64,000 nucleotides of DNA from DSYU01 sp964437595. GTDB lineage: Bacteria > Chloroflexota > Anaerolineae > Anaerolineales > Anaerolineaceae. Position numbers and translations under genes: made by a program. The stretch spans positions 124,001 to 188,000 of the forward strand of contig CAYTHO010000001.1 in the NCBI GenBank assembly GCA_964437595.1. The letters are read 5' to 3'. This document shows, in pieces, positions 52,241 to 60,127 of the stretch (the stretch's first letter is position 1; the number at the start of each line of letters is the position of its first letter). The notes beneath the pieces were generated by a model that was not told the origin of the DNA, made no database searches, and saw nothing but the letters and a program-made list of their open reading frames with translations.

Positions 52241-53146
52241 ATGTCACAGACTAAGAGCTCCATTTTTCGTGTTGTTATCCTTTATTTATCGTTTTCGGCG
52301 CTGTGGATCTATACCACCGATCAACTGGCATATTTTCTAGAAACAACCTTTGGCGTTCCAAAACAAATTGAGACCCTTAAAGGCTTGTTGTTTGTTCTCG
52401 CCAGCGCGCTGCTCTTGTTTTGGCTGCTCTACCGCGAATTGAAACGCAGCGAAGCAGTTTACCAGGAGCATTTATTCGAAAAAGAACGCCTGCTGGAACA
52501 GCTTCGTTTTAAGAATGAAGAATTGTTGGATGCCTACGACCGTACCATTTTGGGCTGGTCGCACGTGCTGGAAATGCGCAACCGCGAGGTAAAGGATCAC
52601 AGCCGCCGGGTAACGGATATGACTCTCCACCTGGCACGCTATATGGGTATTCCAGAAGCGGATATCATCCATATTCGCCGTGGTGCGCTCCTCCACGATA
52701 TTGGGAAAATGGCCATCGCCGATTCGGTCATCCTGAAGGAGGGTGACCTGAGTGAGGAAGAGCGCGCGCTTATCCGGCGCCACCCGCTGTTTGGTTTTGA
52801 AATGGTCTCAGAAATCGAATTTCTACGGCCTGCCATGGACATCCTGCTCTGCCACCATGAGAAATGGGATGGCAGTGGTTATCCGTTTGGCCTGTCTGGT
52901 GAAGAGATCCCTCTATACGCGCGAATTTTTGCCATCGTTGACGTGTGGGATGCCTTTACCTCCGATGACCGCGCCTACCGCAAAGCCGATCCACCTGAAG
53001 TTGCTGCCGATTACCTGCGCTCTCAAGCGGGCGAGCATTTCGATCCGGCCATTGTAGATACCTTTCTGAAAATGCTGGTAGATCAGGGTGTGATTGACTT
53101 AAAATCAGAAGAGGAAAGCGACCCCGGCGAATCTCGTCTGGAATAA
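52241..53146 (+). CDS. Membrane HD-GYP cyclic-di-GMP phosphodiesterase
   Basis: Two N-terminal membrane helices (about 10-30 and 45-64) bracket a very short loop and are followed by a coiled-coil (RSEAVYQEHLFEKERLLEQL). The HD domain has KDHSRRVTDMT with H120, LLHDIGKMAI with H152 and D153, and HHEKWDGSGYPFGLSGEEIP with the GYP triad at 213-215. The metal-binding residues of HD-GYP phosphodiesterases are thus present, and c-di-GMP hydrolysis is likely. A TACAAT box about 12 bases before the ATG and the absence of a ribosome site suggest a very short leader. No GGDEF protein is encoded in the window. Confidence 0.9.
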   Translation: MSQTKSSIFRVVILYLSFSALWIYTTDQLAYFLETTFGVPKQIETLKGLLFVLASALLLFWLLYRELKRSEAVYQEHLFEKERLLEQLRFKNEELLDAYDRTILGWSHVLEMRNREVKDHSRRVTDMTLHLARYMGIPEADIIHIRRGALLHDIGKMAIADSVILKEGDLSEEERALIRRHPLFGFEMVSEIEFLRPAMDILLCHHEKWDGSGYPFGLSGEEIPLYARIFAIVDVWDAFTSDDRAYRKADPPEVAADYLRSQAGEHFDPAIVDTFLKMLVDQGVIDLKSEEESDPGESRLE

Positions 53147-53195
53147 AAGCGCTGGGCGCGCTGTAAGCCAGCCGCGGGGCATTTCCCTTCGCCAG

Positions 53196-54308
53196 TCACA
53201 TCGCTTCCATCACGCCTTCGTTCACCCAGCGAGTTAGCTCGCTGACGCTCAGGTTGTTGATACCCAGCTTATCAATTGTCCTACCGCGCCGCCAGTAATC
53301 GGTACGGTGAATGATGCACGCCAGCCGGATGATCGAGTCCATCCCTGGTACGGATACGCCGTAACGCTGCCCCAGGGAGGCGATTGGCACCAGGCTCATT
53401 GGCACATCCTCGAAGATGTAGCGGTGGTTCAGGGTTGGGGGCGCCTTAATTCCGTAATAGCCCGGCTGGTTGTGGATGGCTTCATCCAGGTTCTCACCTG
53501 TCGAGTCGTAGGCCAGTTTCAGCCATTCCATCGCGGTACGGGCGCGCAGCCCCAGCGAAGCAGCCACCGTTACCCGTTCGCGGTCCAGCGCTTCCAGCAC
53601 CCGCCCGACCGATGGCGTAACTCCGTCAATGTAAAACTGGTAATCGCCGTGGGTGGCTTCGATCCAGCCGGAATTGAGAATGGTCAAAGCCGGATGAAAG
53701 ATTGCACCCATATTGTTCAGGCCGGTTTGCAGAACGTTGCCGCCATCGATGAACTCGGGGTATGCCTGACGGATAACATCGAGAACCTCTTGAGTGCGGT
53801 TGGCGGGCAGCGCCGCCAGTGGAACCGCCTCTTTGATGCGAAAAATACGCGCCTGGGCTGGTCCATCTGAGCGCGATGCGTAAATAAACGTTTCCGTCTC
53901 CGCAATGATTACATCTGCACGGCAGTGCTGGTCGTGCAGCCCCCTGGCAAACTCGATTGCCCCGCAGGTTCTCCCCGGGTGCAGCACGATGATTTGCCCA
54001 TCCCGCAGCAGTGGCGCGGCCAGGCGGGCGATGTCTGTGTGCGCCGAGGAAGGCACCACCACCATGATCATGTCTGCCCCTTGCAAAGCCTCTCCCATGT
54101 CCGATGTAACCTTTGCCAGCCTGCCAAAGCCGTGCGGTCCGCCCTCGCCGCTATCCATTTGAATGCCGCCTAGTTCCTTGATCGCCGAGATATGGTCAGG
54201 TGTGCGGTTATACAGCGTAACCGGAAAATCCAGCAGGGCCAGGTGACCGGCCATGGCTTTACCGCCATGCCCGGCTCCGATAACAGTGAAGTGCGTTGTT
54301 TGGTTCAT
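53196..54308 (-). CDS. Opine (octopine/nopaline) dehydrogenase-family protein
   Basis: The 370-residue protein has an N-terminal NAD(P)-binding domain (FTVIGAGHGGKAMAGHLALL) and the octopine-dehydrogenase C-terminal helical domain, with GLNNMGAIFHPALTILNSG holding a His expected in catalysis. Opine dehydrogenases join an amino acid and a keto acid reductively, or the reverse. The gene lies 102 bases after a B12-binding protein gene on the same strand, with an inositol-phosphatase-like gene upstream. A role in amino-acid catabolism or in a metallophore-like product is possible; no nicotianamine-like synthase gene is seen nearby. Confidence 0.83.
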   Translation of the reverse strand: MNQTTHFTVIGAGHGGKAMAGHLALLDFPVTLYNRTPDHISAIKELGGIQMDSGEGGPHGFGRLAKVTSDMGEALQGADMIMVVVPSSAHTDIARLAAPLLRDGQIIVLHPGRTCGAIEFARGLHDQHCRADVIIAETETFIYASRSDGPAQARIFRIKEAVPLAALPANRTQEVLDVIRQAYPEFIDGGNVLQTGLNNMGAIFHPALTILNSGWIEATHGDYQFYIDGVTPSVGRVLEALDRERVTVAASLGLRARTAMEWLKLAYDSTGENLDEAIHNQPGYYGIKAPPTLNHRYIFEDVPMSLVPIASLGQRYGVSVPGMDSIIRLACIIHRTDYWRRGRTIDKLGINNLSVSELTRWVNEGVMEAM

Positions 54309-54410
54309 GAGAGGCTCCTCCTATCCAAAGCTCGCATGGTTTGAGGGTTTCAGGATCGGTTGCACGCAGGGGGCTGCTTTGCATCACCTGCCAGAACGAA
54401 CGTATCGGAT

Positions 54411-56033
54411 CTAGCGTGTGCCGATCCGTTCTTTTTCGGTAAGTGGTTTGCCGTTGGCGTCGACTGCTACACACGCGCCCTGGATGATACGCGTGTTGAT
54501 GGCCCCGCGCCCGTAGCGGTTGTTGCGTAACTGGGGCGCATCCAGGATGCCCGTAGTTACCGCCTGTGCCAGCACGGCAGGGTCTGCCAGTGGGTCCGCC
54601 TTGTCCTCTCCCAGCTTGCGGATAGCCTGCAAGGTTTGTTGTGCTTCAGAAATCAGTTCCGCTTTGCGCTGCTGCACCTGCGGGTCAGCCGTCATGTCTG
54701 GCGCCCCGCGCACTGCATTCTCGATCGCCCGCCGGGCCAGCCCGCAGGCCTCAATGACGTCCTCGGCGGTCGCCGCGTGATGCGCTTCAGTATGCCCCAC
54801 AATGTGGATGATGTGCGGGCACAGCGCCATCTGTAAGTACACACTGGCCGCCAGGTGACTGCGCGCGGCAGCCGGGTCAAGCGGGTAGCTCAACAGTCCG
54901 GTGCGAGTCTGCCGCCAGATGCGGAATGTTTCTCCCGCCAACGGTTCGATGAGTTCCAGCACAGCCAGCATTTTTGCCAGGTCCATCGCATCGGAATGCC
55001 CCGGCGGGCTGTTGAACATCAGTTGGGCAATATAATCGCGAACCCCAGCGGAGCGCGCGTTGTAAGCAGAAAGATAGGCAGCTGTTACAAACACAACATC
55101 TGGCGCGTCTCGCATTCCCCAGTGGTGGGGCTCGTTCAACTCGACGGGGACATCATGGGCCCCATACCAGGCCATCACCTGCTGGTGCTCGCGGATCGAT
55201 CCTTCCAGGTCCCACGGCCCCCGCCCATCCATCTGGTTGAACCAGAACAGCGGGATCGCGCACCACGCATTGTGGATGGTGTCCATATACATCTCGGCCA
55301 GCCGCACAAAATCATCAGTACCCGAATAGGTGCGCAGCAGCGGGTAGTTGCCCCTCCGGCTGGCACCATATAAAGCCCGGTAATCCTCGGCGCTGCGCAC
55401 CGGCACTCCACCAGCCCCATACCGGCGTGGGTCCTGGCGCTCGGGGTGGTAGAAATTCTCCTGGGCATCCTGATCAATCCCCAGTGAAATGACATCCAAA
55501 GCCTGCGCGGTCGCGATCTGCTCGATCCCTGCCAGGGTTTGTTCCATCGTGGGCAGGCCAAAATGGTGGCGCAGCAGCGGGTAGGGGGCTTTCCACCGTA
55601 TGCGCTCGATGGTTGCCTGCGGAAAACTTGTTTCCTCTGTTTTCCCTTCCACCTGCTCTTTCAGGTAGGCCAGTACCCTCTCTGCGGGCTCGCCGCCTTC
55701 GAAGACGCGCTCAAAAAAGCCCATCGCGCGCGCCCGCTCTGCCACCGGCGGCGTCCCGCCGAATGCAAAACGTACCCCCCTGGCGTGCAGATCATCAGCG
55801 GCTTCTGCAAAAGTGCCCAACAGACGCTCGCCGGTTTCCGGCGTCAGCCGGTAAGATACGCCCACCAGCGCGGCATTTTCGCGTTCTGCAGCCTCCAGCA
55901 CCTGTTCGATGGGTACTGCCGGGCCAAGAAACACCGTGCGCCAGCCTGCTTCTTCTGCCAGGCGTAGGAAATTCATCACTCCCGCAACATGGACGCATTC
56001 CCCCAAGGCGGCTCCGATGACCGTTTTCTTCAC
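54411..56033 (-). CDS. Cobalamin-binding protein with a mutase-like C-terminal domain
   Basis: The 540-residue protein starts with a B12-binding Rossmann domain: ALGECVHVAGVMNFLRLAEE, AGWRTVFLGPAVPIEQVLEA and LVGVSYRLT. The ligand His is kept, but the family D-x-H-x-x-G reads C-V-H-V-A-G. The larger C-terminal part looks like a TIM barrel, with HTEAHHAATAEDVIEACGLA. It recalls the large subunit of glutamate mutase-type or corrinoid methyl-transfer enzymes; I cannot name the reaction. GTG 56033 with AAAGGAG four bases upstream is the clear start; longer frames lack a ribosome site. It lies 14 bases after the IMPase-like gene. Confidence 0.7.
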   Translation of the reverse strand: MKKTVIGAALGECVHVAGVMNFLRLAEEAGWRTVFLGPAVPIEQVLEAAERENAALVGVSYRLTPETGERLLGTFAEAADDLHARGVRFAFGGTPPVAERARAMGFFERVFEGGEPAERVLAYLKEQVEGKTEETSFPQATIERIRWKAPYPLLRHHFGLPTMEQTLAGIEQIATAQALDVISLGIDQDAQENFYHPERQDPRRYGAGGVPVRSAEDYRALYGASRRGNYPLLRTYSGTDDFVRLAEMYMDTIHNAWCAIPLFWFNQMDGRGPWDLEGSIREHQQVMAWYGAHDVPVELNEPHHWGMRDAPDVVFVTAAYLSAYNARSAGVRDYIAQLMFNSPPGHSDAMDLAKMLAVLELIEPLAGETFRIWRQTRTGLLSYPLDPAAARSHLAASVYLQMALCPHIIHIVGHTEAHHAATAEDVIEACGLARRAIENAVRGAPDMTADPQVQQRKAELISEAQQTLQAIRKLGEDKADPLADPAVLAQAVTTGILDAPQLRNNRYGRGAINTRIIQGACVAVDANGKPLTEKERIGTR

Positions 56034-56047
56034 GAGACTCTCCTTTT

Positions 56048-56830
56048 TTATTTTGTTTGAATCATTCCGCACAGTTTTTCGCGTACGCTGGGATGGGCGG
56101 TGAGCAGCGGTTCGATTGGCTTTTTCCCGTCGTTCATTACGGACGGTTGGTATGGCTTCCCTTCCAGGTTAGCCATTTCTATCCCGGCGGCCGCAAGCAG
56201 GGGCAGTATCCCGGCGATATCCCACAGGTAGATGGTTCGAGTGAGGGCGCCTACTGCCGCGCCGGTGATCACATACGCCAGGTGCGCGGCGGTGCTGCCC
56301 AGCGCCCGCACCCGCGGATAGCTGATCGAAAAATGCATGTGCGAGCTGGACGGAACGGCCATAAAAGCCAGCGGACTGTTGAGGTCTACACTTTTTATGG
56401 GCGGGATGGGTTGGTCGTTGTAAAATGCTTGCTTGCGAGTGCCCCAATACATCTCGTTAGTCACCGGCATATAAAACCCACCGGCTACTGGCAAATTATT
56501 TTGTAGAATGCCAACCGAAATGCCCCAAACGGGCAGCCCGCTGGCAAACGAACGCGTCCCATCAATCGGGTCAATGGCCCATGTAAAATCGCAGTCGTGG
56601 CCGTGAATACCGCTCTCTTCCGAAAGGATTTGGTGCGCCGGGTAGCGGCTGTGAATTTTCTGGATCAAAAAATCTTCCACCTGCTGGTCCACTTCCGTTA
56701 CCGGGGTGTGGTCAGCCTTTACCATACTGGTCATCTGCCCGCGCTGACCCAACGCGATCTCCCCTGCCTCCAGCAAAATTCCTCGTAGAAATGCAAGATC
56801 AATGTTTGCTTCTATGGCCTGTTCAGACAT
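56048..56830 (-). CDS. Inositol-monophosphatase-family phosphatase
   Basis: The 260-residue protein has the metal-binding blocks of the IMPase/histidinol-phosphatase family: SEESG, then WAIDPIDGTRSFASGLPVWG, and LWDIAGILPLLAAAG. These give the Glu and Asp metal ligands; the last block has DIAG where WDxAA is usual. It removes a phosphate from a small molecule such as myo-inositol-1-phosphate, histidinol phosphate or PAP. AAAGGAG precedes the ATG and an extended -10 box lies further upstream. It heads a unit with the B12-binding and opine dehydrogenase genes. Confidence 0.86.
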   Translation of the reverse strand: MSEQAIEANIDLAFLRGILLEAGEIALGQRGQMTSMVKADHTPVTEVDQQVEDFLIQKIHSRYPAHQILSEESGIHGHDCDFTWAIDPIDGTRSFASGLPVWGISVGILQNNLPVAGGFYMPVTNEMYWGTRKQAFYNDQPIPPIKSVDLNSPLAFMAVPSSSHMHFSISYPRVRALGSTAAHLAYVITGAAVGALTRTIYLWDIAGILPLLAAAGIEMANLEGKPYQPSVMNDGKKPIEPLLTAHPSVREKLCGMIQTK

Positions 56831-56849
56831 GCTCGCTCCTTTATGAATA

Positions 56850-56858
56850 ATTGTACCA
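56850..56858 (-). promoter_or_regulatory. Extended -10 promoter of the IMPase/B12/opine unit
   Basis: Read on the minus strand, TGGTACAAT fits TGnTATAAT with one mismatch, 20 bases before the ATG at 56830. No -35 box is apparent, which is acceptable for extended -10 promoters. Confidence 0.5.
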
Positions 56859-56887
56859 AGAATTCCTATCGATTTTCTGTTATTTGT

Positions 56888-56916
56888 TTGACGTTGGATT
56901 CTTAACCGCGTATACT
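56888..56916 (+). promoter_or_regulatory. Sigma-70-type promoter of the PP2C gene
   Basis: TTGACG (56888-56893) and TATACT (56911-56916) are separated by 17 bases. The expected start near 56923 gives a leader of about 50 bases. It diverges from the promoter of the minus-strand unit. Confidence 0.75.
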
Positions 56917-56973
56917 ACATTAACATCCTACCATGCATCATGATTGTGAATACATACAGGAATCTGACCACAT

Positions 56974-57726
56974 ATGATCGAGATTGGCAGTGCGTTGGAC
57001 CCGGGCCGCAGGCGGATTGGAAAGCAAAATCAAGATTCACTGTGCGTGATCAAGCCGTCCCTTTTCTACAACCGCCCGCCGCTGCTGGTCATTGCCGATG
57101 GTATGGGTGGGTATGAAGGTGGAGCAATCGCCAGCCAGTTAGTGGTCTCTAGTTTTCAGAACGCCTATGAGCGCGACTATAAGCACGCAGGCAGCGGAGG
57201 CTCACCGATTGAGATGCTTCAGTCCGGTATTGAGGCTTCGCTCAGCGCCTTGCGCCAGCAGGCAGCCCAGGATGATGACCTTTCGAAAATGGGCAGCACG
57301 GTGGTCGCCGCTGTGTTGAAAGACAACAACATCTATCTCATCAACGTTGGCGACAGCCGGGCCTACCTCATGAACGATCACCAGGTGCGCCAGCTCAGCT
57401 ACGATCACAGTCTGGTGGGTGAGCAGCTTCGCCAGGGCATCATCACGGAAGCCGATGTGCGCCATCACCCTCGCCGTAATGTGCTCAGCATGTCCATCAG
57501 CGCCCAGCGGGAAGATGTTCAGGCCTATACCTGCACGGTTGCCTGGCAGCCCGGCGATTTCCTCGTTCTCTGCTCGGATGGCCTGTGGGGGCCGGTGACC
57601 GAAGCGCAAATACAGGCCGTGGTGCTCGAATACCGTCCCCAGCAGGCTGCCGACCGGTTGGTTTTCCTCGCCAATGCCAACCAGGGGCCGGATAACATCT
57701 CGGTAATCGTTGCCAGGAACCGGTAA
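56974..57726 (+). CDS. PP2C-type serine/threonine protein phosphatase
   Basis: The 250-residue single-domain protein has the PPM metal motifs in order: VIADGMGGYEGG with D42 and G43, STVVAAVLKDNNIYLINVGD then SRAYL, LVLCSDGLWGPVT and PDNISVIV. It removes phosphate from Ser or Thr residues in cytoplasmic proteins. The usual partner, a Hanks-type kinase, is not encoded in this window. A strong promoter stands before it, and the gene is alone on its strand. Gene naming as stp/prpC would need synteny that is absent here. Confidence 0.92.
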   Translation: MIEIGSALDPGRRRIGKQNQDSLCVIKPSLFYNRPPLLVIADGMGGYEGGAIASQLVVSSFQNAYERDYKHAGSGGSPIEMLQSGIEASLSALRQQAAQDDDLSKMGSTVVAAVLKDNNIYLINVGDSRAYLMNDHQVRQLSYDHSLVGEQLRQGIITEADVRHHPRRNVLSMSISAQREDVQAYTCTVAWQPGDFLVLCSDGLWGPVTEAQIQAVVLEYRPQQAADRLVFLANANQGPDNISVIVARNR

Positions 57727-57864
57727 GTTCTGCTGCATCCGAACTGTCACTGCCGCGCCAGGCTTCCGGCGCTGAGATCATTTTCGGTTAGCAGCCGCGC
57801 CCCATCAGGAAGAATCTTAGCAAAGCAACCCGGAAAACGCTGCCCGGATTTTCCTCAATTTCTA

Positions 57865-58527
57865 TCAAGCACCGCGCGTTTTAGACGCCGCCCGTTGGCT
57901 TTCCAATCCCCGGATCACCGTCTCGATCAAGCGGCGGAAGCTTTCGTCCAGGTCCAGCGGCATGCCAAACCCGCCTGCCGCCTCGAGCGTGGTAAAACCA
58001 TGTACCACGCTCCTCAGCCCGCGCACCGCATGAATGGCCTCGTCGCCTGCCAATCCAAATGATTCCATCAGCGCCAGCGTTACCCGCACCACCCGCTCTT
58101 CTTCCGCTTTCAATTCCGGGTCTGGCATTTCCATTGTACCTGACGCCCGCAGGCTCGCCAGGTACAGCCCGGAGAATTCCTGGATGTAAGCCCGGTACGC
58201 ATCCGCCATCGCGAATATGCCCGCCGCGCCCGACTTGCCAGCCACCGCCGACACGATCCGGTCGCCCAACGCGCGCGTGCTCAATAAGGCCAGCTCGCGT
58301 TGAAGATCGGCCAGCCCGGCGATATGGTTGTACAGCGAGGGGGGCTGCACGCCCAAATCTCGGGCCAGCCGGTTGATCGTCAGGGCTTGTGCCCCTTGGG
58401 CATTGACCAACGCGGCGGCAGCGCGCACCACTGCCGCTCGATCGAGGCCGGCACGGCTGCCTTCTCGTTTGCGAAGGGTTACGCCAGCGGACTTTCCGGT
58501 GCTGTTATTACCCGCAGCCTGTTCCAA
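57865..58527 (-). CDS. TetR-family repressor
   Basis: The 220-residue protein has a TetR helix-turn-helix (ALTINRLARDLGVQPPSLYN then HIAGLADLQREL) and a ligand-binding C-terminal half of the WHG type. The start is TTG 58527, with AAGGAG seven bases upstream; a longer frame up to 58635 overlaps the hydrolase gene and carries no family sequence. The gene begins 11 bases after the hydrolase stop, so the two share the operator-bearing promoter at 59355-59398. It probably represses its own operon until a ligand binds. The ligand may be a substrate of the hydrolase. Confidence 0.87.
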   Translation of the reverse strand: MEQAAGNNSTGKSAGVTLRKREGSRAGLDRAAVVRAAAALVNAQGAQALTINRLARDLGVQPPSLYNHIAGLADLQRELALLSTRALGDRIVSAVAGKSGAAGIFAMADAYRAYIQEFSGLYLASLRASGTMEMPDPELKAEEERVVRVTLALMESFGLAGDEAIHAVRGLRSVVHGFTTLEAAGGFGMPLDLDESFRRLIETVIRGLESQRAASKTRGA

Positions 58528-58538
58528 ACCTGATCTCC

Positions 58539-59342
58539 TTACCTGATTTCTTTGAGAAATTTCACGATGTGCGGCCCGCTGATTTCTGGCATTTCTGTCT
58601 GCGGGTAGTGCCCGGCGCCTTTGATGATGACGCACATGCTGCCTTTGATCTGCCCGGCGATCCAGGCTGCCTCGCCCGCCGGGTCCTTGAAATCCGGGTC
58701 CTTGCTCCCCATCATCACCAGGGTGGGCACCCGCACCTGATCCAGCCGCGTGTCTGAATCGGGCGTAGGGGAGAGCATCATTTTGTGCAGCGCTTCCAGT
58801 CGACCGCGCTCAGCCATGTTCTTCCGGATGGCGCTGCTGAACGCTTCCAGGTCCGCTGGCTTGCGCGTGGTGAATAAGCCTTCGTAGTACCGCTGCCAGG
58901 CCAGCGGCCCCCACGGCCTGGCAAACAGCACCCCGAGCAGCAGGCGCATGGCGGCTGAAACCTTCCCATGCACGGCAGGCCCCAATAACACCAGCCCCCG
59001 CACCAATTCTGGCGCGCATGCCGCTGCCCAAACCGCCGCGCTCGCCGCGAACGAATTACCCACGACAACCGCTGGCCCCGCGTCCAGGTGGCGAACCAGG
59101 CTCAGGATGTCTTCACAAATGGCGCCCGCCGAGTAATCTTGCCACCCAACGCTCGATTCGCCATGCCCGCGCAGGTCGGCGGTTACCACCCGGTACCCTT
59201 CCGCCGCAAGCTGGGGAGCCAGGCTGCGGTACTCGCCGCGCAAATCTCCCATCCCAGGCAGGCAAACCACCAGCGGGCCGCTGCCCATTTCATCATAGGC
59301 TATTTTGCCTTTCGCAGTCTCGACAAAATTCGTTTTCATCAT
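58539..59342 (-). CDS. Alpha/beta-hydrolase
   Basis: The 267-residue protein shows the fold from start to end: LVVCLPGMGDLRGEYRSLAP near the oxyanion hole, VVVGNSFAASAAVWA with the nucleophile Ser, VMMGSKDPDF with the acid Asp, and GAGHYPQTEMPEI with the His. The nucleophile elbow GNSFA departs from GxSxG in its last position, as some family members do. It probably hydrolyses an ester or a C-C bond in the cytoplasm. ATG 59342 is preceded by GGGAG; longer frames run through the promoter and are not coding. It is first in the operon with the TetR gene. Confidence 0.87.
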   Translation of the reverse strand: MMKTNFVETAKGKIAYDEMGSGPLVVCLPGMGDLRGEYRSLAPQLAAEGYRVVTADLRGHGESSVGWQDYSAGAICEDILSLVRHLDAGPAVVVGNSFAASAAVWAAACAPELVRGLVLLGPAVHGKVSAAMRLLLGVLFARPWGPLAWQRYYEGLFTTRKPADLEAFSSAIRKNMAERGRLEALHKMMLSPTPDSDTRLDQVRVPTLVMMGSKDPDFKDPAGEAAWIAGQIKGSMCVIIKGAGHYPQTEMPEISGPHIVKFLKEIR

Positions 59343-59354
59343 CCGATCTCCCAA

Positions 59355-59369
59355 ACTAATTATATTAGT
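59355..59369. promoter_or_regulatory. Palindromic operator 1 (ACTAAT-TAT-ATTAGT)
   Basis: A perfect palindrome of two six-base arms with a three-base centre lies directly downstream of the -10 box, covering the expected transcription start. It is the same motif as operator 2. Confidence 0.8.
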
Positions 59370-59398
59370 ATAATAACTAATATTATTAGTTTTGTCAA
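59370..59398 (-). promoter_or_regulatory. Promoter of the hydrolase/TetR operon
   Basis: On the minus strand TTGACA (59398-59393) and TATTAT (59375-59370) are exactly 17 bases apart, a near-consensus promoter. Its whole spacer is occupied by operator 2, and operator 1 abuts the -10 box. Confidence 0.88.
59376..59390. promoter_or_regulatory. Palindromic operator 2 (ACTAATA-T-TATTAGT)
   Basis: A perfect 15-base palindrome lies inside the promoter spacer. Its centre is 21 bases from the centre of operator 1, two helical turns, so two repressor dimers could bind the same face of the DNA. Confidence 0.85.
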
Positions 59399-59511
59399 TA
59401 CCCCAATTTTGATCGGATTTGATTGAATTTGACGGGGACGCAATCCTGTTCGAACTCCCGGGCGCCCAGATGCGACGAGTATTTTGGCCTGGTTTTCGTT
59501 CTGCTGCCATT

Positions 59512-59874
59512 TTACTCGGACAGCGGTTCGGTGATGCTGAACTGGAGTTTCCCGGCTTCTTCGGTGAAGAACTGCAGCGTCAGCTTGTGCTCGCCTGCTG
59601 CCAGGGGGGATCCCAGCACGCGCACGCGGATCTCGGAAAATGCCCGCACCGGCACCGGCGCGCTGCGCGTGATCTGGCTGCCAACAACCTCTTTCTCACC
59701 AACCTTCAAGCGGCAGGCGTCTGGACCATAGCTCGTCTCGTCTACCACCACCGGCCCCATGCCGGTCACCGTGCCCGAGTCGATGATGTTCTTGATCTTG
59801 AACTCAAAGCCGTCCTCTGTGTTCTTGAGGCTTTCTTTGACAAATAACTTTGCCAGCATAGATGCAGGGAACAT
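59512..59874 (-). CDS. Small beta-rich protein of unknown function
   Basis: I do not recognise this 120-residue protein. It looks like an all-beta domain: LFVKESLKNTEDGFEFKIKN, GTVTGMGPVVVDETSYGPDA and SEIRVRVLGSPLAAGEHKLT. There is no signal peptide and only one cysteine. AAGGAG precedes the ATG by seven bases, which supports a real gene. It is transcribed alone toward the hydrolase gene, and its promoter is not evident. A binding or structural role is all that can be suggested. Confidence 0.65.
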   Translation of the reverse strand: MFPASMLAKLFVKESLKNTEDGFEFKIKNIIDSGTVTGMGPVVVDETSYGPDACRLKVGEKEVVGSQITRSAPVPVRAFSEIRVRVLGSPLAAGEHKLTLQFFTEEAGKLQFSITEPLSE

Positions 59875-60127
59875 GAGAAATCTCCTTGGAAAGGTTTGGT
59901 GTAGCTAAAGTATAACCCATCGCGCCGGTCCCCGCGCCCCACCGCATGCGCACAATTTTTCCAAAAGGGGATATAATAACGGCCTACGATCACGAGAAAA
60001 GCACCCATTGTCTGACGTATTACCGCCACCAGGCTGCTGATTTGCTATTTCTGGCACATAAGAGGATGTCCCTCTGCAACATGCGGCTCCTCATGCAACA
60101 CTCATAAACGAAACATTGGAGGTTATT

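Noticed and set aside
60066..60107. A 13-codon frame before the epimerase gene
   Set aside because: It has no convincing ribosome site and is too short to judge.
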